DNA of 64,000 nucleotides from Planctomycetota bacterium (GCA_024280885.1 JAJRPF010000072.1:62001-126000); one strand, 5' to 3'. Shown: positions 35,449 to 44,026, numbered from the stretch's first letter. Program-made: numbers and translations. Notes: generated by a model not told the origin, from the sequence alone.

Positions 35449-35859
35449 TTTGTGTGATCCCCTGCGGCGCGTCACGTCGTTTGGGTGCGACCGTCCCGGT
35501 CCGGGCGGTGACGACGGCGACACGTGAAAATGGTGAAAATTCTATACATGGGTGAACTCGCGGTGAACGGGGTGCGACGCCGAGTGGGCGCCCGCCCCGC
35601 TTGATCAGAGTCGCGCGCGGCCTGAGCGACAGTGCCGATCCCAGGATAGCAAAGGGTCTGCCAGTCTGCGCCGCGTCGACCCGGAGTCCGCCCAGGGCCG
35701 TCGGAGGCTCGCTGCACCATTCGGTGCGCTCCCCGGACGATAGAAACGATATGGGCGCGCGGCGCCGACGGACGCGGGCACTGCATGCGGACTGTGGTGG
35801 CATGGTTCGTGCGATACACCTGCTCAGGGTGTCAGCAGAGCTTCGGATCAGAGTGCAAG
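35449..35859. other. Divergent region between deacetylase and sulfotransferase genes
   Basis: About 410 bases. A small AT-rich island at about 35520-35550 contains a direct repeat (GTGAAAA twice in 16 bases at 35524-35539) followed by TCTATACAT. It could hold a promoter for either direction, but no full -10/-35 pair is convincing. No gene is supported. Confidence 0.4.
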
Positions 35860-36924
35860 ATGGGAACGACAAGTGTGGATGCGAGCAGAGAGAGCCCCGT
35901 CCGCGATCCGCGTGAACGCGCCTCGAAGTGCGTTGTGGTGGCCGCGCACTGCTCTTCCGGTTCGAAGCGCTTGCTCCGGATATTGGATCAGAGTCCCGTG
36001 ACTCATATCCGGTCCGAGCCGTACAATTGCCCGGGCTCTCCGTTCGCCTCCCTCCGCCGGATGCCCGCAAGCTGGATCGACTTACCAGAGAGTTGCGATG
36101 AACTGCGCGCGGGGTGGGATGCCGCAGCCGCGTGGGCACACTCGCGAATGGGGCCTCGAGACTGCTTGCCGTCGCCACCGAAGCGTCACCAGAAGCGGCT
36201 GCCGCGCGCCCTGGGGTTGCAGCACGCGTTCGGGTCGCGCCGACTCCGCCGTCTCGTGGCCGATGTCGGAGGCGTCGTCGGCGGCTCCGAAGAGTGGCCG
36301 GTTCCACCGGCGATGGCTGCGCCCGACGACCTCTCTGAGTCTACGCTCGTCATGAAGTTCAACCAGTCTCCACAGATCGTGGGCTGGCTGTTGCGCGAGC
36401 GTCCGGACGTCAGCGTGGTGCACCTGATTCGGCACCCCGCGGCCTACCTAAATTCCGGCATGTCGCGGCGGCGGAGCGGCCAAGAGGCTGCGCGCAGGGC
36501 GAACATTGAGCGATTGCGCGTCATCTCGGATCGCGATCCTCATTCGCTCATCGAGAGCGCCGGGCTAGACCGCCTCGACTTCGAGCAGTCCGAACTCCTA
36601 TTCTGGGTGTACGCGAACACGCGTGCTCGTGACGCGGGAAGCAGGTGTGCGAACTATATGCTTGTGAGGGACGAAGACGTGGTCGCTGATGCCTCCAGCG
36701 TGGCGGCGCAACTCGCCGCCGAGCTCTTCTTGGAGTGGCCCGAGCGCGCTACGCGCTGGCTGAGCCACCGCGCAACGCACTGGACTGCGCGATCGACGTG
36801 CTGGACCGATCTTCTGGACGCTCGGCAGGCCGACTGCGTCCGCGCCGCGCTTGAGATGAGTGACCTCGACGAACTCTGGGACGCGGACCAGCGCGTCAGT
36901 CACGTGGATTACAGATGGAGGTAA
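35860..36924 (+). CDS. Sulfotransferase-like protein with altered PAPS loop
   Basis: This protein of about 354 residues resembles the sulfotransferase at 38966-40027. They share DQSPVTHIRSEP versus DLSPVTHCRNEP and VVHLIRHPAAYLNSG versus VVHLVRHPGGVLNSW, so they are paralogues. The 5'-phosphosulfate loop here reads AAHCSSGSKRLLRIL, where the paralogue has GSGRSGSNWVLDI; the GxxRSG core is changed, so PAPS binding may be weakened. The start at ATG 35860 is chosen because the frame upstream (from 35785) has no family match; no clear ribosome site exists for either. The stop overlaps the LPS-kinase-like gene by 10 bases. Confidence 0.75.
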   Translation: MGTTSVDASRESPVRDPRERASKCVVVAAHCSSGSKRLLRILDQSPVTHIRSEPYNCPGSPFASLRRMPASWIDLPESCDELRAGWDAAAAWAHSRMGPRDCLPSPPKRHQKRLPRALGLQHAFGSRRLRRLVADVGGVVGGSEEWPVPPAMAAPDDLSESTLVMKFNQSPQIVGWLLRERPDVSVVHLIRHPAAYLNSGMSRRRSGQEAARRANIERLRVISDRDPHSLIESAGLDRLDFEQSELLFWVYANTRARDAGSRCANYMLVRDEDVVADASSVAAQLAAELFLEWPERATRWLSHRATHWTARSTCWTDLLDARQADCVRAALEMSDLDELWDADQRVSHVDYRWR

Positions 36925-37769
36925 GTGGCGGCCACACGCTTTCCGACGCACTTGAGATGAGTGCGACATCCAACTGGACCTCCCGTGCGATCGAGGACGT
37001 CGCGCGGCGGGCCAGGCAGGGGGCCTCGTGGGCGCACCGGGTTCGGGAAAAAAAGACGCGCTCGGTGATGCGGCTCCAGCTCGCGTCGGGAGATACCCTG
37101 ATCCTGAAGCTCTGGATCATCGACGGCGTCCCCGCGCGCGTCGCCAACCGGATACGGAGAGCCCCGGTCGACCGCGAGTGGGTCGGGCTGCAGCGTGCGC
37201 TCTCGCTGGGCGTGCCGGCGCCCCGACCACTCGGTCTCGTGCGGGTCCGGTGGTCGGACGAGCAGACCGGCGCCGCCATGATCATGTCCGATCTCGGAGG
37301 ACTCCCGCGCGCGACGGAGTACATCAAGGAGTGTCTGGCCGCACAGGACCTGGGACGCCTCTCGCGGCTCGAAGACGACGTGGTTCGGATGACGCAAACG
37401 ATGATCGAAGGCGGGTTGCTCGACGAGGATCACGGGACGCTGAACATCCTGGTCTCGGGTGACGGTACCCCGCTGCGAGTCGACCTTGAGCGCACGTGTC
37501 TCGGCGCCTCGCGCTGGCTGCATCCGGGCGTCTGGGCTCGCATGCTCGGCCGATTGATCGTGACCTACGGATTCGCGGTCTCAGGGGACCCGGAGCACGT
37601 CGAGCGCTTCCACGCGAAGCTGCTCTCGGCGATGCACCCACCTGCGGCGATCTGGTGCGGCGCGCTACGCAGCGCAGCGGCGCGCATTCGCCGCGCGAGC
37701 GAGAATCCGCAACCACGCGCGATCCTCGCTGGCGATCGGCTCCGGGAGGACACAGCCCGACGTGACTAA
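36915..37769 (+). CDS. Lipopolysaccharide kinase-like protein (WaaP/Kdo kinase family)
   Basis: This 284-residue protein has a protein-kinase-like fold of the LPS kinase family. The visible catalytic set is K65 in LILKLW, E88 in DREWVGLQRAL, the catalytic loop DEDHGTLNIL with D170-D172, H173 and N177, and the metal-binding D190 in LRVDLERT. Such enzymes phosphorylate sugars of LPS or capsule at the membrane. The gene overlaps both neighbours (10 bases upstream, 8 bases downstream), implying coupled expression with a sulfotransferase and a GT2. Substrate unknown; the context suggests phosphate decoration of the same polymer. Confidence 0.82.
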   Translation: MEVSGGHTLSDALEMSATSNWTSRAIEDVARRARQGASWAHRVREKKTRSVMRLQLASGDTLILKLWIIDGVPARVANRIRRAPVDREWVGLQRALSLGVPAPRPLGLVRVRWSDEQTGAAMIMSDLGGLPRATEYIKECLAAQDLGRLSRLEDDVVRMTQTMIEGGLLDEDHGTLNILVSGDGTPLRVDLERTCLGASRWLHPGVWARMLGRLIVTYGFAVSGDPEHVERFHAKLLSAMHPPAAIWCGALRSAAARIRRASENPQPRAILAGDRLREDTARRD

Positions 37770-38856
37770 GAACAGCTCCCCAGAGATCACGCGGACGCGG
37801 CTCGTCACGATCGGTGTGCTCGCGCACAACGAGGCGGACGTCATCGAGCGGACTCTTGCAGGAATCTTCCGCCAGACTTTGATCAAGTCGGCAGAGAACG
37901 GCGCGCATGCGGAGTATCGCGTGGAGGTCGTCGTCGTCCCGAACGGCTGTACGGACGCGACTGCGGACCTCGCCGAGCGCGCTCTTCAGGTCCGGTTCTC
38001 TCATGTGGACGCCTCGCGTGTGTACTGGGCGGTTCACTCACTGGACCGAGGCGGGAAGGCCAACGCATGGAACGAATTCATGCATCGGCTCTCCGATCAG
38101 AACGCAGACCTGATCATTCTGATGGACGCCGACATCGATCTGTATGCGGACGACACACTCGAACGGGTGGTCCGTACGCTGGACGCCGAGCCCGCGGCCC
38201 ATGCGGCCGTCGGGTGCCCGGTGAAGAGCATCGCGCGCCGTGGCTGGAAGTCTCTCCTCGAGCGCGCGTCGCTCATGCTGTCGAGCGTGCAGAAGCACGG
38301 GGCTGTCGAGTTGAACGGCGGGCTCTACGGCGCGCGTCCGATCCTGCGTCGCGTGTGGCTGCCGGAGGGACTTCTCGTCGAAGATGGCTTCATCAAGGCC
38401 ATGTTGGTGACCGACTTCTTCACTCACCAGACCGACAAGGGGCGCCTCGTTCGCGCCGAGGGAGCCGTCTACGAGTTCGATGCGTATATCCGTCCGATGC
38501 AACTCCTGCGCCATCAGCGCCGGCTAATCACGGGTTCGATCACCAACTCGTACCTGTACTCGCGCCTGTGGGGGCGGCCTGCCGGAACCGATGCTGCGGA
38601 GTACCTACGCCGAGTTCTCGATGCCGACGCCCGGTGGGTACAGACCGTTGTCCGCGAGTCGTGTGGTGGCCGATTCTGGTGTATTCCCAAGGGATACGTC
38701 GCGAGCTACGTGCGCAAGCGCTGGCGGAAGCTGCGTGGGCTCAGTCCGGGGCGACGCTTTGCATCGACACCGGTCGTCCTGACGTATCTCGCGATCTCGA
38801 TACCGTTGATGTTCGCTGTCAATCTCGAACTGCGGAAGGCCTCCCCTCGGTGGTGA
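37762..38856 (+). CDS. Glycosyltransferase family 2
   Basis: This 364-residue GT-A glycosyltransferase starts at a GTG. The nucleotide-binding strand reads TIGVLAHNEADVIERTLAGI, the metal-binding region is LIILMDADIDLYADD, and a C-terminal hydrophobic segment (VVLTYLAISIPLMFAVNL) may anchor it. The ED pair in LLVEDGFIKAMLV is the probable catalytic base region. It overlaps the LPS-kinase-like gene by 8 bases. The acceptor and donor are unknown. Confidence 0.86.
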   Translation: MTKNSSPEITRTRLVTIGVLAHNEADVIERTLAGIFRQTLIKSAENGAHAEYRVEVVVVPNGCTDATADLAERALQVRFSHVDASRVYWAVHSLDRGGKANAWNEFMHRLSDQNADLIILMDADIDLYADDTLERVVRTLDAEPAAHAAVGCPVKSIARRGWKSLLERASLMLSSVQKHGAVELNGGLYGARPILRRVWLPEGLLVEDGFIKAMLVTDFFTHQTDKGRLVRAEGAVYEFDAYIRPMQLLRHQRRLITGSITNSYLYSRLWGRPAGTDAAEYLRRVLDADARWVQTVVRESCGGRFWCIPKGYVASYVRKRWRKLRGLSPGRRFASTPVVLTYLAISIPLMFAVNLELRKASPRW

Positions 38857-38965
38857 TGTGTAGCGTGGGTTCCAGGCCAGAGGAGTATTCCGTGGTTATG
38901 TGTGAGTGTGAAATGTGCCGACAGACGTACACGATCGTTGACCGAATTGAAGGAGATCAGACTCG

Positions 38966-40027
38966 ATGCGCACAGTCACGCCAGCCGGAGCACGCAACGG
39001 AATGTCGTCGATCGAGTCCGGAAGCGTGGGTAGCGGCGTGAGCGTCCGAAGCGACCACCGTGCCGTCGGCCGCGCGCCGGTACTCCTCGTCGGGAGCGGC
39101 CGGTCCGGGTCCAACTGGGTCCTGGACATCTTCGACCTGAGCCCCGTCACGCATTGTCGGAACGAGCCGCAGTCCCTCAAGGGCTCGCCGCTGGGCAGGC
39201 TGCCGTCTCCGCTCTGCGACTTCGAGAGCGTCGAGCCCGACGGCAAGGCCTGGGACGAGGGGATCCGCTGGACAGTCGAGCGCATGGGGCGGCGCGATGC
39301 GTGGCACCCCTACGAGAAGGACTACTGGCGCACCGCCGCACTTCGCGTCGGTCTCATTCGAGCCCTGCGGAGCCCAAGAGGACGCCGGCTACTCTCTATG
39401 ACGTCTTCGTCGTTGTCTGGTGCGGAGTGGGTCCCCCCGCGCTGGGCGGTCAAGCCTGACGAATTCCGGGGTGCCCGCCCTGTCCTGCTGATCCACGGAC
39501 TGATGTACTGGGTTCTGTGGGCGCTCAAGGAGCGTCCCGACACGACGGTCGTGCACCTTGTGCGCCATCCCGGCGGAGTCTTGAACTCCTGGATCAACCG
39601 GTTTCTGAAGAACAACGACTTCGATCGCGTGATCGCAGGCAGTCACAACCGCCTGAAGAAAATCGCTGGCTCGGATCCTCACTGGGCAGATCTCGTGGGC
39701 GCCGTAGAGTCGATGTCGCTGGAGGAGAGCGAACTCTGGTACTGGCGCTATCGCAACGAGGCGTTCCACGTGGCAGGGCGCGACGCTCAGAACTATCAGT
39801 TAATCGTCTACGAGGATCTCGCGGCCGATGCGAGCGGCGTCGCGAAACGGATGTACGACGCGTGCGGCCTTGAGTGGACGGAACAGATTGACCGGACGGT
39901 TACCGCTAGCGGGCAGGGCTCGCTTCAGATCGCGACCAAGTGGAAGGCACGGATCGGCGACAAGTACGCCGACGTGCTCGCGCGAGTCCTCGACACGAGT
40001 CCAATGCGCGCATTCTGGCCCGAGTAG
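38966..40027 (+). CDS. Sulfotransferase (paralogue of the gene at 35860)
   Basis: This 353-residue sulfotransferase has the 5'-phosphosulfate loop LLVGSGRSGSNWVLDIF (40-56) and the 3'-phosphate loop VVHLVRHPGGVLNSWINR. LIVYEDLAADASGVAKRMY is a typical C-terminal family segment. The start ATG 38966 follows an AAGGAGAT ribosome site. It is the nearest relative in the window to the protein at 35860-36924, and the pair brackets the LPS-kinase-like gene and a GT2. With its PAPS loop intact, this is the more likely active member of the pair. Confidence 0.87.
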   Translation: MRTVTPAGARNGMSSIESGSVGSGVSVRSDHRAVGRAPVLLVGSGRSGSNWVLDIFDLSPVTHCRNEPQSLKGSPLGRLPSPLCDFESVEPDGKAWDEGIRWTVERMGRRDAWHPYEKDYWRTAALRVGLIRALRSPRGRRLLSMTSSSLSGAEWVPPRWAVKPDEFRGARPVLLIHGLMYWVLWALKERPDTTVVHLVRHPGGVLNSWINRFLKNNDFDRVIAGSHNRLKKIAGSDPHWADLVGAVESMSLEESELWYWRYRNEAFHVAGRDAQNYQLIVYEDLAADASGVAKRMYDACGLEWTEQIDRTVTASGQGSLQIATKWKARIGDKYADVLARVLDTSPMRAFWPE

Positions 40028-40997
40028 CGGCCACCCCGGCCCGCGTCCGCGTGGGCGAGGCGCTTGCAAGCGCGGGCTTGCGGCGGACGCGCTGGCTCCC
40101 GACGACGGGAAGGTTTGCGACGGACCGAGTACAGTTCACTCTAACGATGCAAGATGGCAACGAGTCGGAGGCTCCCACAAGATGACAGCGCACCCCGACG
40201 TAGACCGTGAGATCGGGATCATCTGCGACGAAGGGTCGCGTGCTGCGTCGGCCACCTGTCAGCCGTCAGCGGAACTTGGCCTTCCAATCTCCGAGTTGCT
40301 TCTCACCGGCAAGTTCTCGTTCGACCCGAGCAGCCTCAATGCCGTGGCACGCGCACGTGGCCACCACCGACTCTTCAGTCCGGACACGACGAAGCAGGAG
40401 TTCGGCCGATCCGGTGCCGTGCGAGGTTGTGGGTGCGACCCGACGAGTAGGCTCCACGGATGTCCACCACGATCAATGTTTCGCCGCACACTGCGGTTGA
40501 CAGGCCTCTCTAGAGCTACGCATCGTGCGGGGCAACCTCACGCTCTCGACGTCTACCGGGAGTGGATGGCCCTCCAGCGAGCGCTTCGTCGGTCTCCGTC
40601 AGAGAGAGGCGGACGTCGCAGAGTGTCACGACTCTCGACCAGCAGGCGCTCTTGCGAATGGGACTCGTCGCGTCGGACGAGAGTCGTCACGCGAAATCGG
40701 TTCCGAACGGTTGACAAATCGGAGACTGGAACGCGCGTGATCGACTGGAACGCCTTGAGTGCGAGCGACGCTCCGAGTGGTATCCCACGGTCGCGGTCAC
40801 GGTCACGTTTGCGCTCCCGCTGTAGCACAATTCACGCGGTCCCGAATTCGGGACAATACGACCGCGGACGGCGGAGACGGGGCGACCGCGCTCAAGCCAG
40901 TGAGTCGAGAGTGGGATGGACGTGCCCCGTCAACTGAAGCGAGCGGGGCGCGAGCCTGCGATTGTATCACCAGCCAACTGGTAGGGAGCGTGCGAAA
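40028..40997. other. Region of about 970 bases without a supported gene
   Basis: Frames are open here but the protein sequences are Arg/Ser-rich and show no motif. One possible start, ATG 40183 (MTAHPDVDREIGIICDEG), is coding-like for about 80 residues and then turns into Arg-rich low complexity, so it may be a decayed gene. A GGTCRCGGTCACGGTCACG-type triplet repeat and a 16-base palindrome (40839-40854) are visible near the right side. The promoter of the methyltransferase gene should be here. Confidence 0.5.
40839..40854. repeat. Perfect 16-base palindrome, possible operator
   Basis: GTCCCGAATTCGGGAC equals its own reverse complement. It lies about 145 bases upstream of the methyltransferase start, in noncoding DNA, so it could be a regulator binding site. 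No partner copy was noticed. Confidence 0.6.
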
Positions 40998-41612
40998 GTG
41001 CTGAAGACTACGCGGCGACGCATTAGGCAGTGGGCATACCGAGAAGGTAGTGTAATTGCAAGGGCGCGGACGCAGAGAATGCTGGATATGGTTCGAATCC
41101 TAGACGTGCCGCCAGGGGCTCGGATACTGGACATGGGCGGTACGGACTACGTGTGGAACTTGTTCGAGAACGACTTTCACGTGACGCTCGTCAACTTACC
41201 TGGATCAGTCAGGAACTTACGCTCTTCGCAATTCGAGTACATCGATGGTGACGCGTGCGATCTGTCACGAGAGTTCGATGACAATCAATTTGATGTCGTG
41301 TTCAGCAATTCAGTCATTGAGCACGTCGGGCCGCAGGATCGGCAGAGGTTGTTTGCCGCAGAAGCGATCAGACTCGGACGCTGCTACTGGGTTCAGACTC
41401 CGAGCACGCGATCACCCATCGAACCACACACGTGCATGCCGTTCTACTGGCAGCTACGGAGAGTGCTAGGCAAGGCACCGGTCCGCAAAGGGACACGTGT
41501 CCTTTCTCAGAGGGAGATGGAGGAACTCTTCCCTGGCGGCGAAGTCTACCGCGAGCGGTTGTTCGGGATCGAGAAGTCGTACGCAATGTATAGACGCGTC
41601 ACCACGGATTGA
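40998..41612 (+). CDS. SAM-dependent methyltransferase (class I)
   Basis: This protein of about 204 residues has the SAM-binding motif I ARILDMGGTDYVW (41-53), the acidic motif near YIDGDACDLS, and FDVVFSNSVIEHVG (98-111), typical of class I methyltransferases of the UbiE/Methyltransf_11 group. The GTG at 40998 follows a GGGAG site; a TTG at 40962 is an alternative. Base composition is visibly more AT-rich (AATTGC, ATTCAGTCATTG) than its neighbours, which suggests later acquisition. It lies next to a mobile-element cluster. It may O-methylate a sugar of the glycan; this is inference from the locus. Confidence 0.84.
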   Translation: MLKTTRRRIRQWAYREGSVIARARTQRMLDMVRILDVPPGARILDMGGTDYVWNLFENDFHVTLVNLPGSVRNLRSSQFEYIDGDACDLSREFDDNQFDVVFSNSVIEHVGPQDRQRLFAAEAIRLGRCYWVQTPSTRSPIEPHTCMPFYWQLRRVLGKAPVRKGTRVLSQREMEELFPGGEVYRERLFGIEKSYAMYRRVTTD

Positions 41613-41617
41613 CGTAA

Positions 41618-41657
41618 GTGGTCTGCCCCCGTGAACTGGTTCACGGGGGCAGACCAC
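41618..41657. repeat. 40-base palindrome made of two IS3-type ends
   Basis: Two perfect 19-base arms (41618-41636 and 41639-41657) separated by TG. Each arm carries the IS3-family end sequence seen at 27871-27895. Either two element ends abut with the interior lost, or it is a minimal palindromic derivative. Confidence 0.88.
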
Positions 41658-41661
41658 ACGC

Positions 41662-41783
41662 GTGCCCGACGTGCGCGGAGTCACCTTCGGCCGCTGGGTC
41701 AAGGGCGCGCTCTCGCTCTTCGACCTCGGCTACTACACAGCCACGCGATCTCTCGCAAGATCCACGACGCGGGCGGCTTCTTC
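41662..41783 (+). pseudogene. Fragment of an IS4-type DDE transposase
   Basis: The frame VPDVRGVTFGRWVKGALSLF continues with DLGYY, then shifts by one base and continues SHAISRKIHDAGGFFVS. The segment around LFDLGYY and DAGGFFVS resembles the second catalytic Asp region of IS4-type transposases. Only about 40 codons remain, with a frameshift, between the IS3-type palindrome and the IS66 element. Confidence 0.55.
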
Positions 41784-41868
41784 GTAAGCGTCCGGTCGAC
41801 CCGACCTGTCCGCCGCACGGAGTTCATGCGAGAATGACGCCGCCGCAGGCCGTGTCGTCGCGGCGCGT

Positions 41869-43578
41869 TCAGTCCGCTTGGGCGGCGGCCCACGCGCGGG
41901 GCGTGAGTTCAGCGACGCGCGAGACCGGCGTGCCGGGCAGTCGCGCGATCACGTCGGTGAGGTAGGCGAGCGGATTGACGCCCGCCATCTTCGCGCTCTC
42001 GACGAGCGCGTACATCGTCGCGGCGCGCTGCGCCCCCGCGAAGCTGCCAGCAAAGATCCAGTTCTTGCGGCCGACGGCGATGCCGCGGATGGAGTTCTCG
42101 ACCGGATTGTTATCGATCCCCACGTGCCCGTGCTTGAGGAAGACCGTCAGGTACTCGCACTGGCCGCGCGTGTACGAGACCGCCTTGCCGAGGAAACTCG
42201 ACCGGTAGAGCGCGCTCCCGTAATTCGAGCAGGAGGCGTGCAGGTGCGCCATCACGGGCACGCTCTTCTGCTGGCGCAGCGCGAGCGTTGCCGTCGCGTC
42301 AAGTCCCGCCTCCCGCGCCTGGAACTCGATGCGGTAGAGACGCTGGATCAGTCCCAACGCGAGACTTGCCCCGGCGGGGGCGTGCGGGAGCGCCTCGTGG
42401 AATCCACGACGCACGTGCGCCATGCACGCGGCACGCGTGATCTCGTCGTCGGCCGAGATCTCGTCGTAGCCCGCGCAGCCCGCGTAGCCGTCCACCTGCA
42501 GTATCCCGCTCAACTTCTCGAGAAACGCACTCGGTCCCGCGCGTGCCCGCGTCATCGTCGCTTGGAAGGCAACGGCTCCTCCGCCCAGGTAGGCCCACAG
42601 ATAGCCCTGATGGCTCTTACCCTTCTTGCCGGTGCGCAGAATTCGGATCGGCGTCTCGTCCGCGCGCACGTAGCCGCTCACGACGATCTCTTTCACGATG
42701 ACTTGCACCAGAGGATCGACCAATTCGGCTACACCAGCGACCCAGTCACAGAGCGTCTGACGCGCGAGCGAGATCCCCGCGCGCGCCAGCATCGCCTCCT
42801 GACGGTAGAGCGGTAGGTGGTCGGCGAACTTGCTGATCAGCACATGCGCGAGCAGCGCAGCGCTCGCCTTGCAGCGCGGGATCGGCCGTAGCGGTCCGTC
42901 GCCGATCACGACGCCTGCCTCGCAGCCGCGGCACGCCATCTTGATCCGCACGTGCTCGATCACACGCAGGTGCGCGGGCACATAGTCGAGCTCCTCGGCG
43001 ATCTCCTCGCCGATGCGCGTCTTCTCTTCTCCGCAGCAGCCGCAGCGCCGCTCTTCTTCTGGCGGCAGCACTTCGCGCCGCTCGCGCGGAAGATCAGGAC
43101 TGAGCATGCGCACGCCGCCCGGCTTCTTACGACGCCGCCGCGCAGGCGGCGGCTCTTCCTCGTCGTCGGGCGCAGTAGTCGCCGGCTCCTGCTCCTGCGC
43201 GGGCTGCGCCGCGATTACCGCGTCCGCAAGATCTCCAAACGAGAGCTCGAGCTGCGAGGGATCGAGCTTCTCGCTGCGGCGCGAAAACGCGCGCCGCAAG
43301 ACGCGGATCAGGTCGGCTCGGGCCTGGTCGAGTTCGGCGACGACGGTGTCCAGAGTGGAGACGAGCTCTTGGACCTGTGCGTCTTGCGCCTCAATCTGCG
43401 CATCGCGTTCGACGAGCGTCACATCGCGCGCTGTGTCCGCGCGGCGCAGGCTTCTCACCTCTTCTTCAAGCAGCGCGATGCGTCCTTCGTTCACACACTG
43501 ATGATCGTCCACGGCGACGACGGTTTGCGCGCTCGCGTGCGCGCGCGAGGCGGAATTCCGCTTCACGACCCGTCTCAC
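41869..43578 (-). CDS. tnpC: IS66-family transposase TnpC
   Basis: This transposase has the typical IS66 layout: an N-terminal leucine-zipper-like coiled coil (IALLEEEVRSLRR and onward), a basic/acidic linker, a zinc-finger region (RRCGCCGEEKTRIGEEIAEEL, then MACRGCEAGVVI), and the DDE domain with YVRADETPIRIL, LQVDGYAGCAGYDE, and HVGIDNNPVENSIRGIAVGRKN containing the catalytic Glu. The GTG at 43578 overlaps the tnpB stop (GTGA), giving about 569 residues; the frame is open further upstream inside tnpB. No stop or frameshift breaks this gene. It depends on TnpB, which is interrupted here. Confidence 0.88.
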   Translation of the reverse strand: MRRVVKRNSASRAHASAQTVVAVDDHQCVNEGRIALLEEEVRSLRRADTARDVTLVERDAQIEAQDAQVQELVSTLDTVVAELDQARADLIRVLRRAFSRRSEKLDPSQLELSFGDLADAVIAAQPAQEQEPATTAPDDEEEPPPARRRRKKPGGVRMLSPDLPRERREVLPPEEERRCGCCGEEKTRIGEEIAEELDYVPAHLRVIEHVRIKMACRGCEAGVVIGDGPLRPIPRCKASAALLAHVLISKFADHLPLYRQEAMLARAGISLARQTLCDWVAGVAELVDPLVQVIVKEIVVSGYVRADETPIRILRTGKKGKSHQGYLWAYLGGGAVAFQATMTRARAGPSAFLEKLSGILQVDGYAGCAGYDEISADDEITRAACMAHVRRGFHEALPHAPAGASLALGLIQRLYRIEFQAREAGLDATATLALRQQKSVPVMAHLHASCSNYGSALYRSSFLGKAVSYTRGQCEYLTVFLKHGHVGIDNNPVENSIRGIAVGRKNWIFAGSFAGAQRAATMYALVESAKMAGVNPLAYLTDVIARLPGTPVSRVAELTPRAWAAAQAD

Positions 43579-43931
43579 GCAGAGCGACGCCGGTACCAGC
43601 GCCGCTTCTCGCTCGCCGTCAAGTCGATGCCGCCCACGACCAGCGACAACTCTTCGGCCCGCAGCTCGACGCACACAACGCCCTCGGCCACTCCGGGCCA
43701 GAAGAACGTGCCGGACTCCAACCGCTTCGCGCACACCCATAGACCCGAGCCGTCGAAGACCAGAATCTTCAGTCTTGTGCGGCGACGATTGCAGAAGACG
43801 AAGAGATGCCCTGTCAGCGGATCCTGGCCGAGGACGTCTCGTGCTGCGCACTCAAGTCCGCTAAAGCTCTTGCGCAGATCGGTCGCGCCCGGCGCCAGCT
43901 AGATCCGTACCGATGGCGGCAGTGTGAACAT
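43575..43931 (-). pseudogene. tnpB: IS66 TnpB (Orf2) with an in-frame TAG at codon 11
   Basis: From ATG 43931 the frame reads MFTLPPSVRI, then TAG (43901-43899), then LAPGATDLRKSFSGLECAAR, FVFCNRRRTRLKILVFDGSG and IDLTASEKRRWYRRRSA to the TGA at 43575. This is the conserved IS66 Orf2/TnpB family, 118 codons long. Relatives have Tyr at the interrupted position (RVYLAxG), so TAC or TAT became TAG. Everything else is intact and in frame. Unless the stop is suppressed, no functional TnpB is made. The gene is not an open frame in simple ORF searches because of the stop. Confidence 0.87.
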
Positions 43932-44026
43932 CTTGCGACTCCTCGCTCGCGACGATTGCGGTCGCGATACGAGTTAGGCTCAGGCAGATCCGGACGCGCG
44001 CAAGGTGGGGTCGACCGGACGCTTAC

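Larger units (their letters stand above)
41784..44026 (-). mobile_element. IS66-family insertion sequence (tnpB and tnpC)
   Basis: The left end begins GTAAGCGTCCGGTCGACC (41784) and the right end is its complement ending at 44026; GTAAGCG is the diagnostic IS66 start. The flanking octamers GCTTCTTC (41776-41783) and GTTTCTTC (44027-44034) agree in 7 of 8 positions, consistent with the 8-base target duplication of the family. The element encodes TnpB and TnpC and no recognisable TnpA. A third, similar end lies at about 44377-44443 and matches the left end for about 66 bases, so an alternative outer element 41784-44443 cannot be excluded. Confidence 0.82.

Noticed and set aside
39828-40937. 369-codon plus-strand frame
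   Set aside because: It starts inside the sulfotransferase and ends in Arg-rich low complexity with no motif. A decayed gene in its middle is possible but not supportable.
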